From: UBA5066 sp048500275
GTDB lineage: Bacteria; Acidobacteriota; Thermoanaerobaculia; UBA5066
NCBI GenBank assembly: GCA_048500275.1
Contig: JASNYI010000003.1
Location: forward strand, 434,001-498,000
Reading direction: 5' to 3'
Length of the DNA: 64,000 nucleotides
Of the stretch, positions 19,521-28,301 are shown in pieces. The notes under the pieces are model-generated. The model searched no databases. It was not told where the DNA came from and saw only the letters and a list, made by a program, of their open reading frames with translations. Each line of letters starts with the position of its first letter. Position 1 is the stretch's first letter. The position numbers were made by a program, and so were the translations under genes.

Positions 19521-20366
19521 TTACGCCCGCCGCGACGTCGCCGCGAGCGCGATGCCGCCGAGGATCGCCGCGGCCGAGAGCGCGAGCCGGAGGGTGACGT
19601 CCTCGCCGAGGAGGAGGACGCCCCCGAGTGCCGCGAGCGGCGGGACCGAGAGCTGGACGAGGGCGGCCTGGGTGGACGAGAGGCCGCGCAGCGCCGCGTA
19701 CCAGACCGCGTAGCCGAGGCCCGAGGCGAGCGCTCCCGACGCGACGGCGAGACCGAGGCCGGGAGCGGAAAGCTTCGGGGCCCCGAAGCCGGCCGACGCG
19801 AGGCTCACGAGGAGGGCGAGCGGCACAGCCGTGGCGAAGTGGGTCGCGTTCGCCGCGAGCGGGTCGCCGCGGGAGGAGCGCCCGAGGAGCGAGTAGACGC
19901 CCCAGGCGACGCCGGCGCCGACCATCAGGAGCGCGCCCCCCGGGTCGCCCTGCCTCAGGCCGGGGAGGGTGAGGGCGACGAGCCCTCCGAAGGAGAGGAC
20001 GATCCCCGCCCACTCGGCGCGGCCCGGCCTCTCTCCGGCGGCCAGCCCCCGCCCGACCATCGTCACTTGCACGGCGCCGAAGAGGAGGAGCGCCCCCAGC
20101 GCCGCCGGGATTCGCGTGTAGGCCAGCGAGAAGGCGAGCGCGTAGACGAAGAGGGCCGCCGCGGCCCTGAGGTCCCGCGCCACCCGGGCGGCCGGGCGCG
20201 TCAGGCGGACGAGGAGGGCGAGGACCAGGGCCCCGGAGAGGAGCCGGACGCTCGTGAAGGTCGCCGCGTCGACGAGCCCGGGGCCGAGCGCGGCGCGGCA
20301 GAGGAGCGAGTTCGCGGCGAAGGCGGCCATCGCCGCCGCCGTCAGGCCGAGGGTCCGGGGCGTCAT
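19521..20366 (-). CDS. EamA/DMT-family inner-membrane transporter
   Basis: 281 residues from ATG 20366. Ten hydrophobic helices in two halves can be made out, as in the drug/metabolite transporter superfamily; the second half contains LSSTQAALVQLSVPPLAALGGVLLLGEDV, the typical EamA segment. It is likely an exporter of small metabolites or amino acids. The reading frame continues upstream to 21098, but the added sequence is low-complexity and opposite to real genes, so it is left out. Confidence 0.88.
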   Translation of the reverse strand: MTPRTLGLTAAAMAAFAANSLLCRAALGPGLVDAATFTSVRLLSGALVLALLVRLTRPAARVARDLRAAAALFVYALAFSLAYTRIPAALGALLLFGAVQVTMVGRGLAAGERPGRAEWAGIVLSFGGLVALTLPGLRQGDPGGALLMVGAGVAWGVYSLLGRSSRGDPLAANATHFATAVPLALLVSLASAGFGAPKLSAPGLGLAVASGALASGLGYAVWYAALRGLSSTQAALVQLSVPPLAALGGVLLLGEDVTLRLALSAAAILGGIALAATSRRA

Positions 20367-20537
20367 CGTCGGGACTCTACCGGGAAGTGCCGTCCCCTCC
20401 CCTCCGCCGACCGCCCGGCCACGCGTCCGGGCCTCCCCCCCCGTCGCCGCGCCGGTTCCCGGCCCACACCCCCGGTTGAGACGAGATCCCATCCGAGTGG
20501 ACCCGGAATCCGTAGTCGAGGCGAGGTGAACGCAGCC

Positions 20538-20921
20538 ATGAAACCCTCCCGCTCGCTTCTCGTTTCCTGGCTCCTGGGCGCCACGGTCGTCGCCGTCGTC
20601 ACGTTCTCGTTCGAGGCCCTCTCCGCGCGCGAGCTCGCGGCGGCGCGAGGACCGGAGACCGCAGCGGCCTCCTCCGTCGTCAATGCAGCCGCCCCGGCCT
20701 GCCCCGCGGCGACGCAGGCAGCCCGTTGCCCGGCCACCGGCGCCACTACCCATTCGGCAGCCGCGGCAGTCCGCTGCCCCGTCGGCGCCACCGCCGGCTC
20801 CCCGACCCCGTCCGCCCGCTGCCCCGTGTCGGGCGCCACCGCCGCTCCTGCCTCCCCGTCCGGCCGCTGCCCGGCCGGCGGCGACGCCTCCGGCCTCCTC
20901 AAGACCGGCCTTCGCGTCTGA
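20538..20921 (+). CDS. Membrane-anchored Cys-Pro repeat protein
   Basis: 127 residues. A single N-terminal hydrophobic helix (LLVSWLLGATVVAVVTF) is followed by an Ala/Ser/Thr/Pro-rich tail with five evenly spaced Cys-Pro units: ACPAAT, RCPATGAT, RCPVGAT, RCPVSGAT and RCPAGG, each about 15-17 residues apart. No domain is recognised. Cys-Pro motifs of the form RCPV occur in haem regulatory motifs, so haem or metal binding is possible; anchoring or disulfide cross-linking is an alternative. The start is supported by GAGGTG upstream and by the immediate membrane helix. Confidence 0.6.
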   Translation: MKPSRSLLVSWLLGATVVAVVTFSFEALSARELAAARGPETAAASSVVNAAAPACPAATQAARCPATGATTHSAAAAVRCPVGATAGSPTPSARCPVSGATAAPASPSGRCPAGGDASGLLKTGLRV

Positions 20922-20960
20922 CGTTTCGCCGCGGGGGAGTCTTCCTCCTCCTCCCCCGCC

Positions 20961-21006
20961 TATGATCCCTTCCGGCCGCCCTCCCGGGCGGCCGGAAAGG
21001 GATCGC
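20961..21006 (+). promoter_or_regulatory. Promoter and hairpin covering the ribosome-binding site
   Basis: TATGAT (20961-20966) is a strong -10. Overlapping it, 20964-20981 pairs with 20986-21004 to form an 18-bp stem with one bulged A and a TCCC loop. The Shine-Dalgarno of the peptidase (AAAGGG, 20996-21001, 5 nt before the ATG) is inside the right arm. It could act as a terminator for the gene before it and as a translational switch for the gene after it. Confidence 0.6.
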
Positions 21007-24000
21007 ATGCGCCTTCGCTCCGCCGCGCCGTCCTTCCTCGTCGTACTCGCCCTCCTCGCCGCGGCCGCGGCCCCCGCCGCCCCCGCCGCCGGACCCACGA
21101 AGATGCTGACGCAGCCGACCCTCTCGGCCGACCGCGTCGCTTTCGTCTACGGGAACGACCTCTGGACGAGCCGCCTCGACGGGTCGGGCGTCGCGCGGAT
21201 CACCTCAGGCCCCGGGATCAAGACCAGCCCGGCCTTCAGCCCCGACGGCTCGCTCCTCGCGTTCACGGCCGACCTCGACGGGAACCTCGACGTCTTCGTC
21301 GTGCCGGCCGCGGGCGGGGTGCCGAAGCGCCTCACCTGGCATCCGTCGCGCGACACCGTCCAGGGCTTCACGCCCGACGGAAAGGCCGTCCTCTTCTCCT
21401 CGCCGCGAGAAGCGTTCAGCAACCGCCACGACCAGCTCTACACGGTGCCGGTCGAGGGGGGCGCCGTCACGAAGCTCCCGATCCCGCACGCGGCCCGGGC
21501 GGTCTTCTCGCCCGACGGCAGGACGATCGCCTACACGCCGAACGCGCCGCGTCACCTCCAGTGGAAGCGCTACCGCGGCGGCACGGTCTCGCGGATCTGG
21601 CTCTACGACGTCGCGACGCACGCCGTCGTGAAGGTCCCCCAGCCCGAGGGGCGCTGCAACGACCTGAACCCGACGTGGGTCGGAGACACGCTCTACCTCA
21701 CATCCGACCGCGACGGCGAGTTCAACGTCTACGCGTTCGACGCGAAGTCGAAGTCGCTCGTGAAGGTCACCTCCCACGACGACTTTCCCGTCCTCCACGC
21801 CGCCTCGGCGGGCCGGCAGATCGTCTACGAGCAGGCGGGGCGCCTCCACCTCCTCGACCCGGCGACGAAGAAGGCCGCGACACTCCCGATCACCGTGAAC
21901 GCCGACCTCCTCGAGACGCGTCCGCGCTGGGCCAAGGGCGCGAAGTGGGTGCGCGACGCGTCGATCTCCCCCTCCGGCGCCCGCGTCGCGCTCGAGTTCC
22001 GGGGCGAGATCGTGACCGTCCCCGCCGAGAAGGGGGACCCGCGTCACCTCACCGCCACTCCCGGCGCGCACGAGCGCGGCCCCGCCTGGTCGCCCGACGG
22101 CAGGTCCATCGCGTACCTCTCCGACGAGGGCGGCGAGTACGGGCTCGTCGTCGCCCCGCAGGACGGGAAGGGAGCGTCGAAGCGGATCAAGGTCCCCGGC
22201 TCCGGCTTCTACGACCGGCTCGCCTGGTCGCCCGACTCGAAGAAGATCGCCCTCACCGACAACTCCTGGACCCTCTGGGTCGTCGACCTCGCCACGGGCC
22301 AGTCGGCGAAGGTCGCCTCCGAGCGTCTCTACGCCCCGCAGAAGACGCTGAAGCCGAGCTGGTCTCCCGACTCCCGCTGGGTCGCCTACACCCTCGCCGG
22401 CCCGACGTACATCCGCTCCCTCCACGTCTACGACACCGTGGAAGCGAAGTCGTTCCCGCTGACCGACGGCCTCTCCGACGTCTCCGACCCGGTCTTCGAC
22501 AAGGGCGGCAAGCTCATCTGGTTCCTCGCCTCGACGGACGCCGGCCCCGTGCGCAACTGGTTCTCCCTCATCAACCAGGACATGGACGTGACGCGCGCGA
22601 TCTACGTCGCGACGCTGAAGGCGGGCACGCCGTCGCCGCTCGCCAAGGAGAGCGACGAGGAGAAGGGCGAGACCGCGAAGGACGCTTCGAAGGACGACCA
22701 GGAGAAAGGCGAAACGGCCGGCGCGAAGGCCGAGGCCGGCAAGGGCGCGAAGGACGCCAAGAAGGCCGAGCCGAAGAAGACCGAACCGGTCGTCATCGAC
22801 CGCGAGGGCTTCTCCTTCCGGATCGTCGACGTCCCGGTGAAGCCGGCGGCGATCTCCTCCCTCTCTTCTCCCAACGCGGGCGAGATCTGGTTCCTCCGCG
22901 AGGCCGACGGGAAGACGGCCCTCCAGAAGTGGGACGCGAAGAGCCGAAAGGCCGAGACGATCGCCCCCGACGTCGACGACTACGAGGTCTCCTTCGACGG
23001 GAAGAAGCTCCTCACGCGCGCCGCGGAGAGCTGGAGCGTCGGCCCCGCCGGGAAGAAGGGCGACGGAAAGCCGGGCGACGGCGACGGGAAGCTGAAGCTC
23101 GACGCCGTCCAGGTGCGCGTCGACCCGCGCGCCGAGTGGCCGCAGATCCTGGACGAGGTCTGGCGGATCAACCGCGACTTCTTCTACGACCCGGGGATGC
23201 ACGGGCGCGACTGGAAGGCGATGAAGGCGAAGTACGAGCCCTTCGTCCCGCACCTCTCTTCCCGGGCCGACCTGACGCGCCTCATTCAGTGGATGTGCAG
23301 CGAGCTGGCCGTCGGCCACCACCGCACCGGCGGCGGCGACGCCCTCGCCGACGCCACGCCGGTCCCCGGCGGCCTCCTCGGCGCCGACTACGAGGTCGCC
23401 AGCGGCCGCTACCGGTTCCGGAAGGTCTTCGGCGGCCTGAACTGGAACCCCGAGCTGCGCGCCCCGCTCTCCGAGCCCGGCGTCGAGGTGAAGGCGGGCG
23501 AGTACCTCCTCGCCGTGAACGGCAGGGACCTCGCGCCGCCGGAGAGCCTCTACGCGCGCTTCGAGGCGACCGCCGGGAAGATCGTCGAGATCACCGTCGG
23601 CCCGACCCCCGACGGCAAGGGCTCGCGCACCGTGAGCGTCGTCCCGGTGGCGAGCGAGGCCGCGCTGCGCAACCGCGACTGGGTCGAGGGGAACCTCGCG
23701 AAGGTCGAGAAGGCGACCGGCGGCCGCGTCGCCTACGTCTACGTCCCGAACACGGCCGGCCTCGGCCACACCTACTTCAAGCGCTACTTCTACCCGCAGG
23801 CGTGGAAGGACGCGATCATCGTCGACGAGCGCTTCAACGGCGGCGGGAGCGTGGCCGACTACTACATCGAGGCGCTCCGGCGCGAGCCGATCGCCTGGTG
23901 GGCGATGCGCTACGGCGACGACATGAAGACCCCGAGCGCCTCCATCCAGGGCCCGAAGGTGATGATCATCGACGAGACCGCCGGCTCGGGCGGCGACCTC

Positions 24001-24321
24001 CTGCCGTGGATGTTCCGGAAGTTCAAGGTGGGGACGCTCGTCGGCCAGGCCACCTGGGGCGGCCTCGTCGGCGTCCTCGGGTTCCCGGTCCTGATGGACG
24101 GCGCGCAGATCACCGCCCCGAACCTGGCGTTCTGGGCCCCCGAGGAGGGCTTCGGCGTCGAGAACGTCGGCGTCCCGCCCGACGTGGAGGTCGAGCAGAC
24201 GCCGGCCGAGGTCATCGCCGGGAAGGACCCCCAGCTCGAGAAGGCGATCGAGATCGCCCTCGAGCAGCTGAAGAGGACGCCGCCTCAACAGCCGAAGCGG
24301 CCGCCGTTCCCGGTGCGGTAG
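21007..24321 (+). CDS. Tricorn-like S41 peptidase, complete
   Basis: 1104 residues. A signal peptide is followed by two blocks of PD40/WD40-type propeller repeats (FSPDG, WSPDG, WSPDSK; to about 550), a Lys/Glu/Asp-rich linker, the core-domain start (VWRINRDFFYDPGMHGRDW), a PDZ domain (YLLAVNGRDLAPPES) and the S41 catalytic domain. The nucleophile is Ser994 in ETAGSGGDLLPW; a His pair in VGHHRTGGG (771-772) fits the catalytic His, though the preceding position is Gly where I expect Ser in tricorn. A C-terminal VENVGVPPDVEVE follows, as in the family. It likely degrades peptides in the periplasm. The M29 aminopeptidase gene begins 10 bp later. Confidence 0.93.
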   Translation: MRLRSAAPSFLVVLALLAAAAAPAAPAAGPTKMLTQPTLSADRVAFVYGNDLWTSRLDGSGVARITSGPGIKTSPAFSPDGSLLAFTADLDGNLDVFVVPAAGGVPKRLTWHPSRDTVQGFTPDGKAVLFSSPREAFSNRHDQLYTVPVEGGAVTKLPIPHAARAVFSPDGRTIAYTPNAPRHLQWKRYRGGTVSRIWLYDVATHAVVKVPQPEGRCNDLNPTWVGDTLYLTSDRDGEFNVYAFDAKSKSLVKVTSHDDFPVLHAASAGRQIVYEQAGRLHLLDPATKKAATLPITVNADLLETRPRWAKGAKWVRDASISPSGARVALEFRGEIVTVPAEKGDPRHLTATPGAHERGPAWSPDGRSIAYLSDEGGEYGLVVAPQDGKGASKRIKVPGSGFYDRLAWSPDSKKIALTDNSWTLWVVDLATGQSAKVASERLYAPQKTLKPSWSPDSRWVAYTLAGPTYIRSLHVYDTVEAKSFPLTDGLSDVSDPVFDKGGKLIWFLASTDAGPVRNWFSLINQDMDVTRAIYVATLKAGTPSPLAKESDEEKGETAKDASKDDQEKGETAGAKAEAGKGAKDAKKAEPKKTEPVVIDREGFSFRIVDVPVKPAAISSLSSPNAGEIWFLREADGKTALQKWDAKSRKAETIAPDVDDYEVSFDGKKLLTRAAESWSVGPAGKKGDGKPGDGDGKLKLDAVQVRVDPRAEWPQILDEVWRINRDFFYDPGMHGRDWKAMKAKYEPFVPHLSSRADLTRLIQWMCSELAVGHHRTGGGDALADATPVPGGLLGADYEVASGRYRFRKVFGGLNWNPELRAPLSEPGVEVKAGEYLLAVNGRDLAPPESLYARFEATAGKIVEITVGPTPDGKGSRTVSVVPVASEAALRNRDWVEGNLAKVEKATGGRVAYVYVPNTAGLGHTYFKRYFYPQAWKDAIIVDERFNGGGSVADYYIEALRREPIAWWAMRYGDDMKTPSASIQGPKVMIIDETAGSGGDLLPWMFRKFKVGTLVGQATWGGLVGVLGFPVLMDGAQITAPNLAFWAPEEGFGVENVGVPPDVEVEQTPAEVIAGKDPQLEKAIEIALEQLKRTPPQQPKRPPFPVR

Positions 24322-24331
24322 GAGCCTCGAG

Positions 24332-25525
24332 GTGGAAGAGCCGACGATCGCGCCCGGGAAGCTCGACGAGTGGGCCCGCCTCCTCGTCACCCACTCCGTC
24401 GGCGGGGTGACGCCGGACGACCGGGTCATGATCAAGGGCGAGCGGATCGCCTGGCCGCTCATGGAGCGGATCGAGCGCGAGGTGATCGCCGCGGGGGGCA
24501 TCCCCGACGTCTGCCTCGTCCCCCCGAACAACGAGCGGGGGAAGGTCTGGTCGGCGGCGATGGGGCGCGGGGCGACGGAGGCGCAGCTCGCCCGCGTCCC
24601 CGGCTGGCACCGCGACCGCTACGCCTCGATGACGAAGTACATCGAGGTCCTCGGCGCCGAGTCGCCCGCGAGCTGTGCGGGGCTCGAACGCGAGGCGGCC
24701 GCGGCGCTCGCGCGCGCCGACCGGCCGTTCGCCGACCTGCGCCTCTCGAAGCGCTGGGTCATCACGCTCTACCCGACGCCGGCCTACGCGGAGATGGAGG
24801 GCCTCCCGCTCGAGGAGTACGTCCGCTTCGTCGTCGACGCCTCCACCGTCGACCCGCGCCCGCTCCTGGAAGCCGAACGGCGCCTCGAGCCCCTCTTCGC
24901 GAACGGGAAGCGGATGGAGGTCGTCACGTTCCACCCGGTCGAGAAGCGCGAGCTGACGCTCGCGATGAGCCTCGCCGAGTCGATCCCGGTCCTCTCGCAC
25001 GGCCTCCGCAACGTCCCCGACGGCGAGGTCTTCACGAGCCCCGACGCGGGTTCCGTCGAGGGGGAGATCTTCCTCGACCTTCCCGTCCTCAACGGCGGCG
25101 TCGACGTCTCGGGAATGCACCTCGTCTTCGAGGCGGGGCGGATCACCCGCTTCTCGGCGCTCGAGGGGGAGGCGCAGCTCGCCACGATCGTCGGGACCGA
25201 CGACGGCGCCCGCCGCCTCGGCGAGGTCGCTCTCGGCATGAACCCCGGCCTCACGCGCGCGCTGAAGCACCCGCTCTTCGTCGAGAAGGTGGGCGGCACG
25301 CTCCACGTCGCCCTCGGCGCCAGCTACGAGACCTGCTACGAACGCGACCCGAAGGACCCCGCCGCGCGGGCGCGCCTCGAGGAGCTCGCGGCCCGCGGCG
25401 TCCTCAACCGCTCGGCCCAGCACGTCGACGTCGTCTGCGACTTCCGCCCCGGGGGGTGCGGGAGGCGCGTCGCCATCGACGGCCGCCCGGTCGTCGTCGA
25501 GGGTGGCCTCTGGGTCCCGGGGTGA
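24332..25525 (+). CDS. M29-family aminopeptidase
   Basis: 397 residues from GTG 24332, 10 bp after the tricorn-like gene. It resembles thermophilic aminopeptidases of family M29 (AmpS/PepS type). The likely metal ligands are in SVEGEIFLDLP (Glu), SALEGEAQL (Glu), ALKHPLF (His) and AQHVDVVCDF (His and Asp), in the order found in the family. It removes N-terminal residues from peptides with a two-metal centre. No signal peptide is seen, so it is cytoplasmic; it could finish peptides produced by the upstream peptidase after uptake. The family call is firm, the pathway is inference. Confidence 0.88.
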   Translation: MEEPTIAPGKLDEWARLLVTHSVGGVTPDDRVMIKGERIAWPLMERIEREVIAAGGIPDVCLVPPNNERGKVWSAAMGRGATEAQLARVPGWHRDRYASMTKYIEVLGAESPASCAGLEREAAAALARADRPFADLRLSKRWVITLYPTPAYAEMEGLPLEEYVRFVVDASTVDPRPLLEAERRLEPLFANGKRMEVVTFHPVEKRELTLAMSLAESIPVLSHGLRNVPDGEVFTSPDAGSVEGEIFLDLPVLNGGVDVSGMHLVFEAGRITRFSALEGEAQLATIVGTDDGARRLGEVALGMNPGLTRALKHPLFVEKVGGTLHVALGASYETCYERDPKDPAARARLEELAARGVLNRSAQHVDVVCDFRPGGCGRRVAIDGRPVVVEGGLWVPG

Positions 25526-25583
25526 CGATTCTCCCCGGGAGCGGGGCGGAGTATCTTCGGAGAGGACGGAGGAGCGGCCAGCC

Positions 25584-25994
25584 ATGACGCCTGCGGAAGT
25601 ACGCAACAGCCTCATCACCGGCAACCGGGAGATGGACGAGGAGCACGCCCTCCAGCTCCAGCTCCTCCGGGAGCTGATGCAGAACCTCGAGACCGGAGAC
25701 GGCCCGGCCGCCCTCGAGGTCTTCGAGCGCCTCGAACAGTTCACGAACGCGCACTTCCTGGCCGAGGAGCTCCTGATGAGGCTCCACTCCTACCCCGGCT
25801 ACGAAGCCCACGGCGCCGAGCACGCGCAGTTCGTCGAGGAGCTGGGAGCCCTTCGCACACGGCTCGCCGGCGGGGAGGCCGCCGCGGTGAAGGAGGACGC
25901 GGACGCCTTCGCCCGCCGCCTCCTCGCGCACATCGCCACCGCTGACCACGCCCTCGGGGAATTCGAGCGCTCCGGAGGAGCGACGGCCGCCTGA
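25584..25994 (+). CDS. Bacteriohemerythrin-like O2-binding protein
   Basis: 136 residues from ATG 25584, with GGAGGAG about 10 nt upstream. The four-helix hemerythrin pattern is visible: His in MDEEH, HFLAEELLM, YEAHGAEHAQF, and the final H-x4-D in LLAHIATADHAL, giving the ligands of a di-iron site. Such proteins bind oxygen reversibly and serve in storage, sensing or delivery. It follows the M29 gene by 58 bp on the same strand and may share its transcript. Confidence 0.88.
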   Translation: MTPAEVRNSLITGNREMDEEHALQLQLLRELMQNLETGDGPAALEVFERLEQFTNAHFLAEELLMRLHSYPGYEAHGAEHAQFVEELGALRTRLAGGEAAAVKEDADAFARRLLAHIATADHALGEFERSGGATAA

Positions 25995-26134
25995 GGCGGC
26001 GGGGGGCCGGGCGCCGGACCCGTCCGGTGGCAGGCGATCGCCGGACGCCGTGGGCCTCTTCGCCCGGCCCCTGGCGGTAGACTTCTCGGTTGCCGATACG
26101 GGAATCGAAAGTCGACCCACGACGGAGGCTTCAC

Positions 26135-26995
26135 ATGACGCTGCCGCGCTCCCTCACCTGCGCCGTCCTTCTCGCCGCAGCCCTCCCGGCGCTCGCCGGC
26201 GGGATGACGGACTTCAAGGGGTACGCGGACCCCGCCCTCTTCACCCGGATGCCGGGAGCCTTCCTCTCGGGGGCCGGCGCCTTCAAGGAGTCGGCGTTCG
26301 ACGCGTACGAGTTCCCGGTGAGGAGCGGCACGAAGGTCGAGAAGGTCAGGGTCGAGGGGCGCAAGACCGTCTACACCTACTCGTTCGACCGGGCGGCGGG
26401 CCCGGTGCCGAGCGGCCTGCAGGTGAAGCGGAACTACCAGGCCGCGGCGAAACAGCTCGGCGGCGAGATCCTCAACGACTCCGACGCCGCCTACATGAAC
26501 ACGACGCTCCGCGTCTCGAAGGACGGGCGGGAGACGTGGGTCGAGGTCTACACCCGCGCCACGACCTACTACGTGACGATCGTCGAGCGGCAGGAGATGA
26601 AGCAGGACGTCGTCGCGAACGCCGACGCCCTGAAGGGCGGGCTCGCCCGGACGGGACACGTCGAGGTCCCCGGCATCTTCTTCGACTTCGGCAAGGCCGA
26701 CGTGAAGCCCGAGTCGGAGCCCGCCCTGCGCGAGGTCGCGAAACTCCTCCAGGCCAGCCCCGGCCTGAAGGTCTGGGTCGTCGGCCACACCGACTCCGTC
26801 GGCTCCGCCGAGGGCAACGTCGCCCTCGCCTCCGGCCGGGCGGCCTCCGTCGCCGCGTGGCTCACCGGGAAGCTCTCCGTCGACGGGAAGCGGCTCGTTC
26901 CCCACGGTGTCGGCCCCTACGCCCCGGTCGCGTCGAACGCCACGGACGAGGGCCGGGCAAAGAACCGCCGCGTCGAGCTCGTCGAGATCCGGTAG
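26135..26995 (+). CDS. OmpA-family outer-membrane protein, 1
   Basis: 286 residues from ATG 26135; GGAGG lies 7 nt upstream, and the signal peptide (MTLPRSLTCAVLLAAALPALA) begins there. A start at 26090 would add 15 residues before the signal. The N-terminal domain (25-180) resembles DUF4892-type sequences. The C-terminus is an OmpA peptidoglycan-binding domain (GIFFDFGKADVKPESEPALREV, VVGHTDSVGSAEGN, NRRVELVEI). It is a paralogue of the gene at 29139 and probably links the outer membrane to the cell wall. Confidence 0.88.
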   Translation: MTLPRSLTCAVLLAAALPALAGGMTDFKGYADPALFTRMPGAFLSGAGAFKESAFDAYEFPVRSGTKVEKVRVEGRKTVYTYSFDRAAGPVPSGLQVKRNYQAAAKQLGGEILNDSDAAYMNTTLRVSKDGRETWVEVYTRATTYYVTIVERQEMKQDVVANADALKGGLARTGHVEVPGIFFDFGKADVKPESEPALREVAKLLQASPGLKVWVVGHTDSVGSAEGNVALASGRAASVAAWLTGKLSVDGKRLVPHGVGPYAPVASNATDEGRAKNRRVELVEIR

Positions 26996-27088
26996 GGCCC
27001 CGCGCCGGGCCGGATCGGCGCCCCGCGGGTTCCCGGCGCGGATGCCCTGCCGATCGGGCGGCCCGGGCCGACTCCTTTCCGGGTCCGG

Positions 27089-28252
27089 TCAGGTCGCGTC
27101 CGCCAGGACGCGGACGGCCGTCGGCAGGACGGCCTCGAGCCGGTGGCCGGGGAAGCGCGCCCGGAGGCGCTCGACGGCCTCGCCATTCCCGAGGCCGCTC
27201 GCCGCGGCCCGCCGGACCTCCTCCGCGGCGGCGTCGAACCACACGAGCTGGGCCTCGACGATTTCGTGCCCCCCCGGCGCGCCGTGCCCCGGCACGAACG
27301 TCGTCCCGGCCGGTTCGGCGAGCAGCTCCTCGAGGGCGCGCCGCCAGCCGTCGAGGTCGGCGTGCTCGAGGTTCGGGTGGTAGCCGTGGAAGGCGAGGTC
27401 CCCCGTGACCACGACGCCGAGGTCGGGGAGATCGACCCTCAGGTCGCCCGGTGTATGCGCCGGCCCGCAGGGCCTCACGACGGCGCGGACGCCGCCGACG
27501 GAGAGCTCGAGAGGCGCCGTCACGACGCGTGTCGGAACCGCGGGGACGGCGTCGGCGAAGAGCCACCTGAGCCCCGGCATCGTCTTCCGCTCCTCGAGGA
27601 GCGCCGGCTGCTCCGCCGCCATCCGCTCCGCCGCCACGGCGTGCGCGACGACCTGCGCGCATCGGGCCGCGAAGACGGAAGCGCCCACGGAGTGGTCGGA
27701 GTGGTGGTGCGTCGCGACGACGGTCTTCACCGGCAGGGCCCGGCGGGTGGCGAGGTGAAAGAAGACCTCGCGGGCGTAGGCGGGTGCCACGAGAGGATCG
27801 ACGAGAAGAGTCTCCCCATCGCCCAGGACCGCCACGGCGTTCGCGCCCCAGCCCGAGCGGAGATCCTCGCCTCCCGTCGACCAGACGACGACCCTCTCGT
27901 TCACGACGGTCTCGTGGAGCGGCGCGAGGAGCGGCCGCGGCAGCTCGTCGACGAGGGCGTCGCCGAGCCAGGCTCGGGCCTCCCCTTCCGTCAGCCGCCG
28001 CAGCTCCTCTTCGTCCTCGCTCCCGTTCGCGAGGTACTCGTACCGCGACTCGTACGAGTAGAGCGTCCCGCAACGGGGGCAGAGCCAGGGGCACAGCCGC
28101 TCCTCGTCGCGCCCCGGCACGGCGAGCTCCACGAGCCGCCGGGCCGCGAGCGGGAGGGGCGTGTCGAACCCCTCCCGCCCTTCCTTGTAGAGGGACGTCT
28201 CGACCGGCCGGAGCGAGCGGCAGATCTCGCAGGCCGCGTGCGCCTCTTCCAT
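27089..28252 (-). CDS. Zinc-ribbon / metallo-beta-lactamase fusion protein
   Basis: 387 residues from ATG 28252. Residues 1-65 contain paired cysteines, C8-x2-C11 and C58-x2-C61 in LCPRC, which look like a zinc ribbon or rubredoxin-like element. From about 110 a metallo-beta-lactamase fold follows with THHHSDHS, HTPGDL, VVTGDLAFHGYHP and VPGHGAPGG, the five MBL motifs for a dinuclear metal site. It is a hydrolase whose substrate cannot be told from sequence. It is not likely to be a true lactamase, since it has no signal peptide and an N-terminal CxxC pair. Confidence 0.82.
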   Translation of the reverse strand: MEEAHAACEICRSLRPVETSLYKEGREGFDTPLPLAARRLVELAVPGRDEERLCPWLCPRCGTLYSYESRYEYLANGSEDEEELRRLTEGEARAWLGDALVDELPRPLLAPLHETVVNERVVVWSTGGEDLRSGWGANAVAVLGDGETLLVDPLVAPAYAREVFFHLATRRALPVKTVVATHHHSDHSVGASVFAARCAQVVAHAVAAERMAAEQPALLEERKTMPGLRWLFADAVPAVPTRVVTAPLELSVGGVRAVVRPCGPAHTPGDLRVDLPDLGVVVTGDLAFHGYHPNLEHADLDGWRRALEELLAEPAGTTFVPGHGAPGGHEIVEAQLVWFDAAAEEVRRAAASGLGNGEAVERLRARFPGHRLEAVLPTAVRVLADAT

Positions 28253-28301
28253 GCCCCGATGCTACGACGCGCGGAGAGTTCCGGTCGGCCCGCCCCGGGC
28301 C

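Noticed and set aside
26996..27088. Bidirectional terminator between convergent genes
   Set aside because: Several GC stems can be drawn in this 93-bp gap, but none is clearly followed by a T-run, so no single one could be supported.
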